From positions 1 to 64,000 of the forward strand of contig JACPOZ010000017.1 of NCBI GenBank assembly GCA_016191235.1: a stretch of DNA of 64,000 nt, given 5' to 3'. Below are positions 17,172-27,615 of this stretch, in pieces. The position numbers were made by a program, and so were the translations under genes. Under the pieces are notes generated by a model, which saw only the letters and a list, made by a program, of their open reading frames with translations, had not been told where the DNA came from and ran no database searches. Origin of the DNA: Gammaproteobacteria bacterium. GTDB taxonomy: Bacteria > Pseudomonadota > Gammaproteobacteria > Ga0077554 > Ga007554. Numbering within the stretch: position 1 is the stretch's first letter; each line of letters opens with the position of its first letter.

Positions 17172-17327
17172 GTGGTATTTGCCGATCCAGGTGTGCAGGG
17201 TGTTCTTGTTGATCCCCAGCTCCTGCGCGGTCTTGCTGATCGGCTGCTCACTCCCTACCGCCAGCTTGACAGCGGATTCCCTGAACTCGGCTGTGTATTT
17301 CTTCTCTGGTTTCTTCTGTTCGCTCAT
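17172..17327 (-). pseudogene. IS3-family transposase OrfA fragment (truncated, fused to the intron RT fragment)
   Basis: MSEQKKPEKKYTAEFRESAVKLAVGSEQPISKTAQELGINKNTLHTWIGKYH then switches to RT sequence. Confidence 0.8.
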
Positions 17328-17355
17328 CTGGACACCCTCTCAGTAAGTTTCAATT

Positions 17356-17604
17356 TTACTTGTGGTTGTGTGTCCGGAATAGTTTAGCCAGATCACGCAT
17401 CGGCTTGCCGCAGCAGGTGCAGTTCACCGCCGGCCGCGGTTTGGGCGGTGGAATAGCCACCTGTTTAATCAGTTGCACCAGCTTGACCAGTTTGCTGTTG
17501 GGGTGCAGAAAGCCGAAATCGCGCGCCCGCCTGAAACCCTTTGGCAGGATATGCAGCAGGATTTTGCGCAGGAAATCCACGCCGCTCAGCGTGCGGGTTT
17601 CCAT
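17356..17604 (-). pseudogene. IS91-type (Y2) transposase C-terminal fragment
   Basis: VDFLRKILLHILPKGFRRARDFGFLHPNSKLVKLVQLI...CTCCGKPM. Confidence 0.75.
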
Positions 17605-17732
17605 CTCGACAAGAGTTGCCGCAAGGAAATTTTGGCGTCGCGTACAGCGACTTCAGTGCGTCATATTATTGAAACAAAACCTTAATAATTGTTAAACAGT
17701 TCGATGCCATGCTGTAGCCATGGAAAAGAATG

Positions 17733-17863
17733 TTTATCCCAGATTGTCCATTAGCCCCAAAACCGTTCGCCCTGAGCCTGTCGAAGGGCCGTTCATGGTT
17801 CGACAAGCTCACCACGAACGGCGTTGCGCGCTCTATTTCGCCTAATGGACAATCTGGGTTTAT
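17733..17863. mobile_element. MITE-like element: 121 bp, 17-bp perfect terminal inverted repeats, flanked by TTTAT direct repeats
   Basis: CCCAGATTGTCCATTAG (17738-17754) ... CTAATGGACAATCTGGG (17842-17858); TTTAT at 17733-17737 and 17859-17863; internal TTCGCCCTGAGCCTGTCGAAGGGC-type repeat. Confidence 0.85.
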
Positions 17864-17969
17864 CAATGGTCATGCTGACGTTGGCGGGCGATATGCCAAC
17901 GGATCGCCTCGCAAAGAGTGCGCGCATCCGGAATGATGCTTACTCCGCAGCCCTTGCCATATTCCGGAA

Positions 17970-18731
17970 ATGACCCAAGTCCGATCGATATTTCTGTCTG
18001 ACATACACCTTGGAACAAAGGCCTGCCAGGCGAATCGCTTACTCGATTTCCTGAAAGAATACTCAGCCGAAAATGTTTTTTTGCTCGGTGACATCATCGA
18101 TTTATGGGCCATGAGCCGAGGCGGCGTGCACTGGACACCAGCCCAGAATACGGTGGTGCAAAAGATTCTGCGGTGCGCGCGGCATGGAGACAAGATTTAT
18201 TTCATCCCCGGAAATCATGATGAGGCCATGCGGGAATATGTAGGCACATCGTTTGGTGATATCGTTGTTGCGCACGAGATTGTTCATACCGCCGCTGATG
18301 GACGTCGTTATTTGCTGTTGCATGGCGATGAATTCGATCAAGTGACGCGTCATCACAAGTGGGTGGCAATCCTCGGGGACAAGTCATACACCATGCTGGT
18401 GAGCCTGAATATTTACTTGTCCTGGCTACGCAGAACCTTTCGGCGCCCCGGCTACTGGTCGCTGGCTGGCTATGCCAAGCGCAAGATAAAAACCGCCGTC
18501 AGCTTTATATTTAATTTCGAAGACGCAGTCATTCATCATGTTCGTGAGCGTAATCTTGATGGCGCAATTTGCGGCCACATTCATTGGCCGATGATAAAAG
18601 AGGTCGGTGGACTCTGTTATATAAACTGCGGTGATTGGGTGGATAGTTGCACTGCCATCGTGGAACACTTTGACGGGCGCATGGAGCTTGTTGTGTGGAA
18701 CGCAAACCCAAACCCCAATCCCGCCGATTAA
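17970..18731 (+). CDS. UDP-2,3-diacylglucosamine diphosphatase-like metallophosphatase (LpxH-like)
   Basis: SIFLSDIHLGTK, NVFLLGDIIDLW, FIPGNHDE, LLLHGDEFD, GHIHWPMI metallophosphatase motifs. Confidence 0.88.
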   Translation: MTQVRSIFLSDIHLGTKACQANRLLDFLKEYSAENVFLLGDIIDLWAMSRGGVHWTPAQNTVVQKILRCARHGDKIYFIPGNHDEAMREYVGTSFGDIVVAHEIVHTAADGRRYLLLHGDEFDQVTRHHKWVAILGDKSYTMLVSLNIYLSWLRRTFRRPGYWSLAGYAKRKIKTAVSFIFNFEDAVIHHVRERNLDGAICGHIHWPMIKEVGGLCYINCGDWVDSCTAIVEHFDGRMELVVWNANPNPNPAD

Positions 18732-18746
18732 TTATTGCCAAGGCGA

Positions 18747-19118
18747 ATGATGGAAAGTCCTTATAAAGGCAAGACCGGATTCAAGCGTTTATTGAATGCC
18801 TTCAATTATTCTTGCGCGGGGATCCGAGAGGCATACCGGAATGAAGACGCCTTTCGCCAGGAGGTGTTGCTAGCGTTCGTCTTACTGCCACTGGCGTTCT
18901 GGCTTGATGCGGATGCTATCGGGCGAGCTCTAATGGTAGGCAGCGTATTACTGTTGCTCATCGTCGAGTTGCTGAATTCGGCTATTGAAGCCACGGTTGA
19001 TCGCATCTCGCTGGATGATCATCGTCTTGCCAAGCGCGCCAAGGACATCGGCAGTGCTGCTGTGCTCATAACTATCGTTAACCTGGTACTGGTCTGGCTG
19101 CTGGTTCTGCTCGACTGA
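18747..19118 (+). CDS. dgkA: Diacylglycerol kinase
   Basis: GIREAYRNEDAFRQEV...VELLNSAIEATVDRISLDDHRLAKRAKDIGSAAV. Confidence 0.93.
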   Translation: MMESPYKGKTGFKRLLNAFNYSCAGIREAYRNEDAFRQEVLLAFVLLPLAFWLDADAIGRALMVGSVLLLLIVELLNSAIEATVDRISLDDHRLAKRAKDIGSAAVLITIVNLVLVWLLVLLD

Positions 19119-19171
19119 CAGTCATTACCTCCCAGCATGATTGCCCTCCATAATCACTTCATACACCCGCG

Positions 19172-20353
19172 ATGAAAATTCTGTTTATATCCGACGTTTA
19201 TTTCCCGCGCATCAACGGTGTTTCCACTTCGATAGAAACTTTCCGGCACGAGCTGCGCGAATGCGGCCATACGGTACACTTGGTCGCGCCGGACTATATG
19301 GCGCCCAGCGCGGATGAAAGCGACATCATGCGCGTGCCTGCGCGCATCCTGCCGTTTGATCCTGAAGACCGGCTGATGAAATTCAACTGGGTGATGGAGC
19401 ACATCGAGAAACTGCGCGGCGAACGTTACGACATCATCCACATCCAGACCCCGTTCGTGGCACATTACCTCGGCATCAAACTCTCCCAGGTGCTGGATAT
19501 CCCATGCATAGAAACCTATCACACATTCTTTGAGGAATATTTTCACCACTACATTCCACTTTTGCCCAAGGTGATGACCGGAGCGCTTGCTCGCCGTTTC
19601 TCCCGTCATCAAGGCAACAGTCTCGACGGGATGGTGGTTCCCTCGCAACCCATGATGGATGTATTGCGTCGCTATGGTGTGACGACGCTCGCGGGAGTCA
19701 TTCCCACCGGTCTGGAACCGGAAAGCTTTGCGCCGGGTAATGGGGCCGATTTCCGCAAAAAATACGGCATCGCGCTGCAACGGCGCGTTCTGCTTTTCGT
19801 CGGGCGCGTCGCGCATGAAAAGAATATCGGATTCCTGTTACAAGTTGTTGACCGGGTCAGGCATGACATACCAGAAGTGTTATTGCTGATTGCCGGTGAA
19901 GGCCCGGCGCGCGAAGGGCTGGAGCATGAAGTCAGCAAGTCCGGACTGTCCGGCAATGTCATGTTTATCGGCTACCTTGATCGCCATACTGAACTTAACA
20001 ATTGTTATCGCGCTGCGGATATTTTTGTATTTTCCTCGCGGACAGAAACCCAGGGACTGGTTCTGCTGGAAGCGATGGCGCAAGGTGTGCCGGTGGTGTC
20101 TATTGCAGAAATGGGAACCCGCGACGTATTGCGCGAAGGATCCGGGGTCTGGATTGCCGAAGAAAATCTGGAAGACTTTTCCGGTAAGGTCATAAAGATG
20201 CTGGGTAATGACGATGCGCGCAGGCAACTCGGTGATGCAGGGCGTGAATATGCGCACGGATGGTCGGCCGACAAGCTGGCAGAGCGCATGCTGAAGTTTT
20301 ACCAGGCAGCGATTGAATGTCGCAGGGCATTGGCAGCTGAACCAAACGAATAA
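19172..20353 (+). CDS. Glycosyltransferase family 4 (GT-B)
   Basis: MKILFISDVYFPRINGVSTSIETF...FVGRVAHEKNIGFLLQVVDRV...SRTETQGLVLLEAMAQGVPVV. Confidence 0.9.
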   Translation: MKILFISDVYFPRINGVSTSIETFRHELRECGHTVHLVAPDYMAPSADESDIMRVPARILPFDPEDRLMKFNWVMEHIEKLRGERYDIIHIQTPFVAHYLGIKLSQVLDIPCIETYHTFFEEYFHHYIPLLPKVMTGALARRFSRHQGNSLDGMVVPSQPMMDVLRRYGVTTLAGVIPTGLEPESFAPGNGADFRKKYGIALQRRVLLFVGRVAHEKNIGFLLQVVDRVRHDIPEVLLLIAGEGPAREGLEHEVSKSGLSGNVMFIGYLDRHTELNNCYRAADIFVFSSRTETQGLVLLEAMAQGVPVVSIAEMGTRDVLREGSGVWIAEENLEDFSGKVIKMLGNDDARRQLGDAGREYAHGWSADKLAERMLKFYQAAIECRRALAAEPNE

Positions 20354-20425
20354 CGGGAACATCTAAAAAGAGAAAAGAAGATCCATAGGCTGAGCATATC
20401 CGTTGCCGCCCCTTTCGCATTCGGG

Positions 20426-22084
20426 CTAATTCCTATCATCCGGCCACGCAAGAAACACAATAATCAACCCCATGCCACCGAGCAACCAGGTGATCAGCGG
20501 CGCACCGCCGATCATCGCGGGGGCATTGCCATCCAGTCCTTTGATGACGGCGGCACTGATAATCAAGGCGGCGCCGACGATGGCGGCGAAGGTGCGCTGA
20601 TTGGCACGTTTAATCTCGCTGCGAATCTTTTGCAGCTCTTCGGATTGCCATTCCACACGCAGTTTTCCATCACGCGCTTGTTGCAATACGTCATGCACCA
20701 GGGCGGGCAATTGCGGCAGGCTTGAGGCCCAACCCGGGATCTGGGCGCGCAAGTTCTTATACAAGGCGTGCATCCCGAACTGTTCGCGCATCCAGCGTTC
20801 GAGAAAGGGCTTGGCGGTAGTCCATAGATCGAGATCGGGGTACAGCTCGCGCCCCAGCCCTTCGATATTCAATAAGGTCTTTTGCAGCAGCACCAATTGG
20901 GGTTGCACTTCCATGTTGAAACGGCGCGCGGTCTGGAACAGGCGCAGCAGCAGATAGCCGAAAGAGATATCCTTGAGTGGACGTTCGAAGATCGGCTCGC
21001 AGACGCTGCGGATGGCAGACTCGAATTCGTCGACACGGGTACCTGCGGGCACCCATTCGGACTCCACGTGCAGTTCAGCGACGCGCCGGTAGTCGCGGTT
21101 GAAGAAGGCCAGCAGATTCTCGGCGAGATAACGCTGATCCTCGGGGCTGAGCGTGCCCATGATGCCGAAGTCCACGGCGATGTAACGGCCTTGGGGAGAA
21201 ACAAAGATGTTGCCGGGGTGCATGTCGGCGTGAAAGAAGTTGTCGCGGAACACCTGGGTGAAGAAGATCTCCACGCCCTTCTCTGCCAGTTTTTTGAGGT
21301 CAATTCCCTGCTGTAGCAATAATGGCACGTCACTGATCGGCGCGCCGAAGATGCGCTCCATTACCATCACGTTGCGGCGCGTCTGCGGCCAGTAGATCTC
21401 AGGCACGTATAGCAGATCCGAATTTAAGAAATTGCGGCGCAGTTGCGAGGCATTGGCGGCCTCGCGCATCAAATCGAGTTCACCGAGGATGGTCTTTTCA
21501 TATTCTGCCACAACATCGCGTGGGCGCAGACGCCGCGCCTCTTTCCAGTAGCGTTCGGCGAGATCGGCGACGATATAGAGCAGGCCGATGTCGCGCTGAA
21601 TGACCTTCTCGATGCTGGGGCGCACTACTTTTACCACCACCTCTTTGCCGTCGTGCAGGCGCGCGGCATGTACCTGGGCGATGGAGGCGGAACCCAGCGG
21701 GGTTTCATCGAAGAACTGAAATACCTCGGCGAGTGGTCTGCCATAGGCCTGCTCGATGATCACGCGCGCCTGCAACCCTGGAAATGGCGGCACACTGTCT
21801 TGCAGCCGCGCCAGCTCCTGGGCAATGTCAGGAGGAAGCAAATCAGGACGCGTAGAGAGGGTCTGGCCAAACTTGACGAAGATCGGCCCCAGGTCTTCCA
21901 GGGCGCGCCGGATGCGCACACCACGCGCCTCTTGGGATACGCCAAACCAGCGCCACGGCATAAGATACAGAAGAAAACGGAATGGACGGAACAGGTGCGT
22001 AGCAAGGACTATTTCATCCAGCCCGTGCCGTACCAGAATACGATTAATATGCAGCAGGCGTAACGCCTGGCCGGGGCGGATCAT
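20426..22084 (-). CDS. ubiB: Ubiquinone biosynthesis ABC1-family protein kinase-like UbiB
   Basis: 552 aa; [43 protein letters not shown]; adjacent to ubiJ/ubiE. Confidence 0.95.
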   Translation of the reverse strand: MIRPGQALRLLHINRILVRHGLDEIVLATHLFRPFRFLLYLMPWRWFGVSQEARGVRIRRALEDLGPIFVKFGQTLSTRPDLLPPDIAQELARLQDSVPPFPGLQARVIIEQAYGRPLAEVFQFFDETPLGSASIAQVHAARLHDGKEVVVKVVRPSIEKVIQRDIGLLYIVADLAERYWKEARRLRPRDVVAEYEKTILGELDLMREAANASQLRRNFLNSDLLYVPEIYWPQTRRNVMVMERIFGAPISDVPLLLQQGIDLKKLAEKGVEIFFTQVFRDNFFHADMHPGNIFVSPQGRYIAVDFGIMGTLSPEDQRYLAENLLAFFNRDYRRVAELHVESEWVPAGTRVDEFESAIRSVCEPIFERPLKDISFGYLLLRLFQTARRFNMEVQPQLVLLQKTLLNIEGLGRELYPDLDLWTTAKPFLERWMREQFGMHALYKNLRAQIPGWASSLPQLPALVHDVLQQARDGKLRVEWQSEELQKIRSEIKRANQRTFAAIVGAALIISAAVIKGLDGNAPAMIGGAPLITWLLGGMGLIIVFLAWPDDRN

Positions 22085-22749
22085 CCGGCACCCCTGCGTT
22101 GCATCAGCCCATGCAAACGGTGGATACGCGCTTCGATCCGGTCAGCGTCGGAACGCAGTGTATCGACACCCGCAAGAAATTCTTCCACTTCATCGCGCTT
22201 GGGTAAATCGCGGCTTTCCTCGTGCAGGAATTCGGCGGTATCGCGGCCCAGCGTGTCCGCCGCGCGGCGGCTCCAGCCAAGTATGTCGCGCACCGCGTTG
22301 CCAACCTGGTGCGCGATGACATCGCCGGCCAACCTGGATAACTGCTCTTCCCAGTCAATGTCGATGGCATCGAGAATAAATTTGAAACGCTGCCCCAGCT
22401 CTATATCACCACGGATTTCCACATCGCCGGAAAACAACGCGCCCGGCTCATGCTTGGCCGCGCCCAGCCGCGCCAACGCCAGAGGTGTGCCGCTCAGCAA
22501 TGTATCTGGCGCGCCCTCATGAACGCCCGACACCTGCATGCCTTTCGCGTTGGGCAGCAAGTATAAGGTAAGATCCAAGCCGCGCAGCTCGATGGCGATC
22601 ACCTTGCCGGACAGTGCGGTGAGGCGCTGGAGGGTACCGGGGTCAAGGCGCAGACAGGCGTTTAACGCAGCATCAAGTGCAGAGAGAAAAAATGTAGGTA
22701 CTTGCACTATAGTGCCCTTCAAAATTAGCCACGGAGACACAGTGTACAC
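22081..22749 (-). CDS. ubiJ: Ubiquinone biosynthesis accessory factor UbiJ (SCP2-like)
   Basis: 222 aa between ubiE and ubiB; SCP2-like N-terminus. Confidence 0.88.
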   Translation of the reverse strand: MYTVSPWLILKGTIVQVPTFFLSALDAALNACLRLDPGTLQRLTALSGKVIAIELRGLDLTLYLLPNAKGMQVSGVHEGAPDTLLSGTPLALARLGAAKHEPGALFSGDVEIRGDIELGQRFKFILDAIDIDWEEQLSRLAGDVIAHQVGNAVRDILGWSRRAADTLGRDTAEFLHEESRDLPKRDEVEEFLAGVDTLRSDADRIEARIHRLHGLMQRRGAG

Positions 22750-22780
22750 AGAGGTTTTTTAATGTGTGATGTTACGCACC

Positions 22781-22948
22781 GTCCACGAGAAACACGAAAG
22801 GCACGAAAAAGCTTCATGGCACAATCCGTTCGACTGTTGCTTTCGGATAGCAACTGAAGTTGCCTGGCAAGCACTATTGATAAGCAACCACAGGAAAACC
22901 ACAATCCATTTTTTCGTGCCTTTCGTGGATCACACTTTCTCGTTGGAC
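22781..22948. repeat. Inverted-repeat element with GTCCA(A)CGAGAAA...CACGAAAGGCACGAAAAA arms
   Basis: Left arm 22781-22810, right arm 22909-22948. Confidence 0.75.
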
Positions 22949-22971
22949 GCGTATAGCGCACAGGCTCGCTC

Positions 22972-23739
22972 CTACAACTTATATCCCCGGTGCAACGCAA
23001 CAATCCCGCCCGCCAGATTAAAATATTCGCAACGCTCGAAACCCGCACGCTGCATCATCCCCTTGAGGCTTTCCTGGTCGGGATGCATGCGTATCGACTC
23101 AGCCAGGTAACGATAACTTTCGGCATCTCCAGCGATCATCTTACCCATCAGCGGCAGCAACTTGAACGAATAGGCATCATAGACAGACTTAAGTCCAGAC
23201 ACCACCGGCCTGGAAAACTCCAGCACCAGCAACCGTCCGCCAGGCCGCAGCACACGGCACATGGAACGTAGCGCGGCATCCTTGTCGGTAACATTGCGCA
23301 GACCGAAGGCAATGGTGATGCAGTCGAAATGATTGTCGGGGAACGGCAGGCATTCGGCGTTGGCCTGCACATAGCGCACATTGCCCACCACACCCTGATC
23401 CACCAGACGCGCGCGCCCGGTGTTGAGCATGTTGGCATTGATATCGGAAGAAACCACATAGCCGGCCGGCCCCACCTTGCGCGCAAACTGGGCAGCAAGA
23501 TCACCCGTGCCGGAGGCCAGGTCCAGCACGTGCTGTCCGGCACGCACGTTGCTCATCTCGATGGCAAAACGCTTCCACAAGCGGTGGATGCCGAACGACA
23601 TGACATCATTCATCACGTCATATTTGGAGGCTACGGAGTCGAACACCCCCGCCACCTTGCGCGCTTTCTCCGTCACCGGCACGCGCTGGAAGCCGAAGTG
23701 GGTGGTGTCGTCTGTTGGTTCGCGTTTATCCATGGGCAT
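22972..23739 (-). CDS. ubiE: Ubiquinone/menaquinone C-methyltransferase
   Basis: [44 protein letters not shown]. Confidence 0.96.
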   Translation of the reverse strand: MPMDKREPTDDTTHFGFQRVPVTEKARKVAGVFDSVASKYDVMNDVMSFGIHRLWKRFAIEMSNVRAGQHVLDLASGTGDLAAQFARKVGPAGYVVSSDINANMLNTGRARLVDQGVVGNVRYVQANAECLPFPDNHFDCITIAFGLRNVTDKDAALRSMCRVLRPGGRLLVLEFSRPVVSGLKSVYDAYSFKLLPLMGKMIAGDAESYRYLAESIRMHPDQESLKGMMQRAGFERCEYFNLAGGIVALHRGYKL

Positions 23740-23744
23740 TATCC

Positions 23745-24128
23745 TTAGGAAGCTGTAGCGGGTTCATTACGAGCATGTCCGGCCTTTTCAAGGCGCACCA
23801 GATATTCCCGCCAGAAGGTGTCGTAGTTTTCGCCCAAGGTGTAGAGCACATTCCAGGAATACAGTCCGGTGTTGTGTCCATCATCAAACACCAGACGCAC
23901 GGCATAGTTGCCGACCGGCTCGATGGCCGTGATGTTGACGCTCTCCTTGCCTACTTGCAACACCTCCTGTCCCGGCCCATGGCCGCGCACCTCCGCCGAC
24001 GGCGAGTAGACGCGCAGATACTCGCATGGCAGCTGGAAGTGCGCACCGTCATCGAAGAATACTTCGAGCACCCGCGATTTTTGATGCAGGCGGATGTCGG
24101 TGGGTCTGGGTTTGTTATCTGTGATCAT
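23745..24128 (-). CDS. DUF971 (gamma-butyrobetaine hydroxylase-like N-terminal domain) protein
   Basis: [43 protein letters not shown]. Confidence 0.88.
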   Translation of the reverse strand: MITDNKPRPTDIRLHQKSRVLEVFFDDGAHFQLPCEYLRVYSPSAEVRGHGPGQEVLQVGKESVNITAIEPVGNYAVRLVFDDGHNTGLYSWNVLYTLGENYDTFWREYLVRLEKAGHARNEPATAS

Positions 24129-24152
24129 TCTAAAAAAAGTTCCGCAAATGGA

Positions 24153-24449
24153 TCAAGCACGCTTGCTTAGCCATTCCTTAAAAGAAGTTTGACTTTCGCC
24201 TGATGCCTTACCAACGATCAAATCATCGACACTAATGTCTTCGTCAATATCTTCCCAATGGATGCCCTGACCCTTGCCGATCAAACGCCAGTTGTTCCGC
24301 TCCCCTGGGGTGGCATATGAAAGCCTGGGAAACCAAGCCAGCGGTACTGAAATGGTTCGTCCGTCGCTTAAATCCACACTCAAGGTATCCTCGGTTACCG
24401 TGACGCCCTCGGCATAAGGAACCTCCATTTCAATTGCCAAAATACCCAT
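24153..24449 (-). CDS. DUF2442 domain protein
   Basis: DLSDGRTISVPLAWFPRLSYATPGERNNWRLIGKGQGIHWEDIDEDISVDDLIVGK. Confidence 0.88.
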   Translation of the reverse strand: MGILAIEMEVPYAEGVTVTEDTLSVDLSDGRTISVPLAWFPRLSYATPGERNNWRLIGKGQGIHWEDIDEDISVDDLIVGKASGESQTSFKEWLSKRA

Positions 24450-24666
24450 GCCACGCCTCCGCTAACTGCAGGTGATATTCATTAATAATTTTCTGGATTT
24501 GACCAATTTCTACCCGGCTGAACCCACCACTACTCTGCAACCTGATTGGATCAAGCCAAAATTTCGCAATCTTGTCATCACGCTCAATATGAATATGCAC
24601 GGGTTCGTTCCCGTCACCCGCGTAAAAGAAAAATCGGTAAGGTCCAACTCTAAGTATGGTCGGCGT
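24430..24666 (-). CDS. DUF4160 domain protein with ACG in the start-codon position (possible pseudogene)
   Basis: My translation: (T)PTILRVGPYRFFFYAGDGNEPVHIHIERDDKIAKFWLDPIRLQSSGGFSRVEIGQIQKIINEYHLQLAEAWHGYFGN*; in-frame TAG directly 5' of ACG. Confidence 0.7.
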   Translation of the reverse strand, partial: TPTILRVGPYRFFFYAGDGNEPVHIHIERDDKIAKFWLDPIRLQSSGGFSRVEIGQIQKIINEYHLQLAEAWHGYFGN

Positions 24667-24685
24667 CTATTTTTGCCTACTTTCA

Positions 24686-26026
24686 TCAACCATACAAAAT
24701 ATACCTGCTCAAATCCTCATCCTTCGCCAGTTTTGCAAGGTGCTCATCCACATAGGCGGCGTCGATCTCAAGCGTTTGACCGTTGCGGTCGGAGGCCTCG
24801 AAGGAGAGGGTTTCCAGCAGCCGCTCCAGCACGGTATGCAGGCGCCGCGCCCCGATGTTTTCGGTGCGTTCGTTGACTTGCCAGGCCACCTCTGCGATGC
24901 GCGCGATGGCATCCTTGCTGAAGGTAAGTGTCACACCTTCCGTCACCAGCAACGCGCGGTATTGTTCGGTGAGCGAGGCGCTGGGCTCGGTGAGTATTCT
25001 GACGAAATCATCCACCGTCAGCGCATCCAGTTCGACGCGGATCGGCAGCCGTCCCTGCAACTCAGGGATAAGGTCCGACGGTTTGGAAAGATGAAACGCA
25101 CCCGAGGCAATGAACAGGATGTGGTCGGTGCGCACCGTGCCGGACTTGGTGGATACGGTGGAGCCTTCCACCAGAGGCAGCAAGTCGCGCTGCACGCCTT
25201 CGCGCGACACATCCGGCCCGCCGTGCTCGCCGCGCTTGGCGATCTTGTCTATCTCGTCCAGAAACACAATACCGTTCTGCTCGACATTATGCACGGCCTT
25301 GATCTTGATTTCTTCTTCATTGACGAGCTTGGCAGCTTCCTCATCGGTGAGCACCTTGAAGGCCTCGTTGACACGCATCTTGCGTGTGCGCGTGCGCCCC
25401 GTCCCGATATTCTGAAACAGGCTCTGTAACTGGCTGCTCATGTCTTCCATACCGGGTGGCGCCATGATTTCCACACCGACGGGCGCGACGCTGACCTCCA
25501 CCTCGATCTCGCGCTCATCAAGCTCTCCTTCGCGCAGCTTCTTGCGGAATTTCTGGCGTGTTGATGAGGCCTCCGCGCTGGGTGGCTCTGCGCCGAAACC
25601 CATGCCGCGCGCGGGCGGCAGCAGGATGTCGAGAACGCGCTCCTCAGCTGCGTCCTCGGCGCGATGACGCACTTTCTTCATCTCCTCCTCGCGCGTCATC
25701 TTGATGGATATGTCCATCAGGTCGCGGATGATCGACTCCACGTCGCGCCCGACATAGCCTACCTCGGTAAACTTGGTGGCTTCGATCTTGATAAACGGAG
25801 CGTTGGCCAGTTTGGCAAGGCGCCGCGCGATCTCGGTCTTGCCCACGCCGGTAGGGCCAATCATGAGGATGTTCTTCGGCGTGACCTCGCTGCGCAGCGG
25901 CTCGCCGATCTGCATCCTGCGCCAGCGGTTGCGCAGGGCAATGGCCACGGCGCGCTTGGCGGCGGCCTGGCCGACGATGTGTTTGTCCAGTTCCTGGACG
26001 ATTTCTCTTGGGGTCATTTCGGACAT
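24686..26026 (-). CDS. hslU: ATP-dependent protease ATPase subunit HslU
   Basis: [37 protein letters not shown]...[15 protein letters not shown]. Confidence 0.97.
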   Translation of the reverse strand: MSEMTPREIVQELDKHIVGQAAAKRAVAIALRNRWRRMQIGEPLRSEVTPKNILMIGPTGVGKTEIARRLAKLANAPFIKIEATKFTEVGYVGRDVESIIRDLMDISIKMTREEEMKKVRHRAEDAAEERVLDILLPPARGMGFGAEPPSAEASSTRQKFRKKLREGELDEREIEVEVSVAPVGVEIMAPPGMEDMSSQLQSLFQNIGTGRTRTRKMRVNEAFKVLTDEEAAKLVNEEEIKIKAVHNVEQNGIVFLDEIDKIAKRGEHGGPDVSREGVQRDLLPLVEGSTVSTKSGTVRTDHILFIASGAFHLSKPSDLIPELQGRLPIRVELDALTVDDFVRILTEPSASLTEQYRALLVTEGVTLTFSKDAIARIAEVAWQVNERTENIGARRLHTVLERLLETLSFEASDRNGQTLEIDAAYVDEHLAKLAKDEDLSRYILYG

Positions 26027-26049
26027 GGTTTGGGACTCACGGATAACGC

Positions 26050-26601
26050 TCAATCGGGGTTGACCGCTTCCAGCTCTTCGATGGTCAGGTTATGGTTGGT
26101 ATAGACACAGATGTCGGCGGCAATAGACAGCGCACGCTCGACAATAGTGCGCGCATCCATCTCGGTGTTTTCCAGCAGGGCGCGCGCCGCAGCCTGGGCA
26201 AATGCCCCGCCGGAACCTATCGCCATCAGGCTGTTTTCCGGCTCGATCACATCGCCATTACCGGAAATAATCAATGAGACGTGCTTGTCGGCCACCGTCA
26301 GCATGGCCTCCAGGCGACGTAGCATACGGTCTGTGCGCCAGTCTTTGGCCAGCTCCACCGCTGCGCGTTGCAAGTTGCCCGAATATTTCTCAAGCTTGCC
26401 CTCAAAACGCTCAAACAGGGTAAAGGCGTCCGCCGTGCCGCCGGCGAAACCGGCCAGCACCCCGCCATTATAGAGACGGCGCACCTTGCGGGCATTGCCC
26501 TTCATGATGGTATTGCCCAACGACACCTGCCCATCGCCACCGATCACCACCCGCCCGGCACGGCGCACCGACAGGATCGTGGTGCCACGAAATTGCTCCA
26601 A
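26050..26601 (-). CDS. hslV: ATP-dependent protease subunit HslV
   Basis: [43 protein letters not shown]. Confidence 0.97.
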   Translation of the reverse strand: MEQFRGTTILSVRRAGRVVIGGDGQVSLGNTIMKGNARKVRRLYNGGVLAGFAGGTADAFTLFERFEGKLEKYSGNLQRAAVELAKDWRTDRMLRRLEAMLTVADKHVSLIISGNGDVIEPENSLMAIGSGGAFAQAAARALLENTEMDARTIVERALSIAADICVYTNHNLTIEELEAVNPD

Positions 26602-26693
26602 TGGGGATTCCTCGTGTTGTTTCTATGGAATCAATGATTGTACACCATCCCGGCGGGTTTGAAGAAATGACGGGAAGAACAGGATTCCCAAGG

Positions 26694-27059
26694 TTATGAT
26701 TTGGGTTTTTTAGGGGCTTTCTTGCCGCCAGAGGCCTTGCGCAATGCCACGGACAGCGCCTTGTTAACCCACACCCGCAACTCTGCAGCATCCTCCAGCA
26801 CGTCTACCGGTACCTCGTAGTACTGCATGGTATAGGAGGGCCTGTCAGCAAAGGGTTGAAACGGTTCCATACCCGCAGCCTCATAATCAGGCCGGGTGGT
26901 GTCATCCACCTTGAAGTACAGGATATCACTGGCAATCAATGCGAAAAACACGCCCTGCAAATAAAGCCCCATCCCGCCAAACATTTTCCTGGCGATTACT
27001 GGCCCGGCACAGCGCAGTTGCTCAAGCACGTAATCGCTGTACTGCTTACTGACAGGCAT
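26694..27059 (-). CDS. TfoX/Sxy N-terminal domain protein
   Basis: YVLEQLRCAGPVIARKMFGGMGLYLQGVFFALI. Confidence 0.88.
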   Translation of the reverse strand: MPVSKQYSDYVLEQLRCAGPVIARKMFGGMGLYLQGVFFALIASDILYFKVDDTTRPDYEAAGMEPFQPFADRPSYTMQYYEVPVDVLEDAAELRVWVNKALSVALRKASGGKKAPKKPKS

Positions 27060-27615
27060 GATAGCGGTGGCACTCCACATCATGGTCGTTCACCATCCCG
27101 GTCGCCTGCATATAGGCATAACAGATGGTGGAGCCAACAAATTTGAAGCCGCGCTTGGCCAGATCCTTGCTCATGGCATCCGATTCCGCTGTTTTGGCGG
27201 GAACATCCTTGGCGGTTTGCCGCGCGTTTATGATGGGCTTGCCGCCGACGAAGCCCCAGATATAACGATCAAAACTACCAAATTCTTTTTGTACAGCCAA
27301 AAATAACCTGGCGTTCAGAACCGTGGCAGCCACTTTCAGCCGGTTACGCACAATACCGGGATCGGCAAGAAGTGCGGCGATTTTGTCTTCATCGTACTGC
27401 GCGATTTTTTGGGCATCAAAATCATCGAATGCCACTCGATAATTCCCGCGCTTTTTGAGTATTGTCGACCAGCTCAAGCCTGCCTGCGCGCCTTCCAGAA
27501 TCAAAAACTCGAACAACACCCGGTCATCATGGACAGGCACGCCCCACTCGCTATCGTGATACTCCATTTCCAATGGACTTCCGTTTGCCCACTCACAACG
27601 CCGCATTTTATTCAC
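27046..27615 (-). CDS. tag: DNA-3-methyladenine glycosylase I
   Basis: RCEWANGSPLEMEYHDSEWGVPVHDDRVLFEFLILEGAQAGLSWSTILKKR. Confidence 0.95.
   Translation of the reverse strand: MNKMRRCEWANGSPLEMEYHDSEWGVPVHDDRVLFEFLILEGAQAGLSWSTILKKRGNYRVAFDDFDAQKIAQYDEDKIAALLADPGIVRNRLKVAATVLNARLFLAVQKEFGSFDRYIWGFVGGKPIINARQTAKDVPAKTAESDAMSKDLAKRGFKFVGSTICYAYMQATGMVNDHDVECHRYHACQ

Noticed and set aside
17666-17866. 66-aa minus ORF MINPDCPLGEIERATPFVVSLSNHERPFDRLRANG...
   Set aside because: It is the translation of the MITE-like repeat interior, a recurrent spurious peptide, not a gene.
12000-18000. Integron integrase intI within the accessory region
   Set aside because: No tyrosine recombinase motifs in any ORF of the region; only attC-like sites are present.
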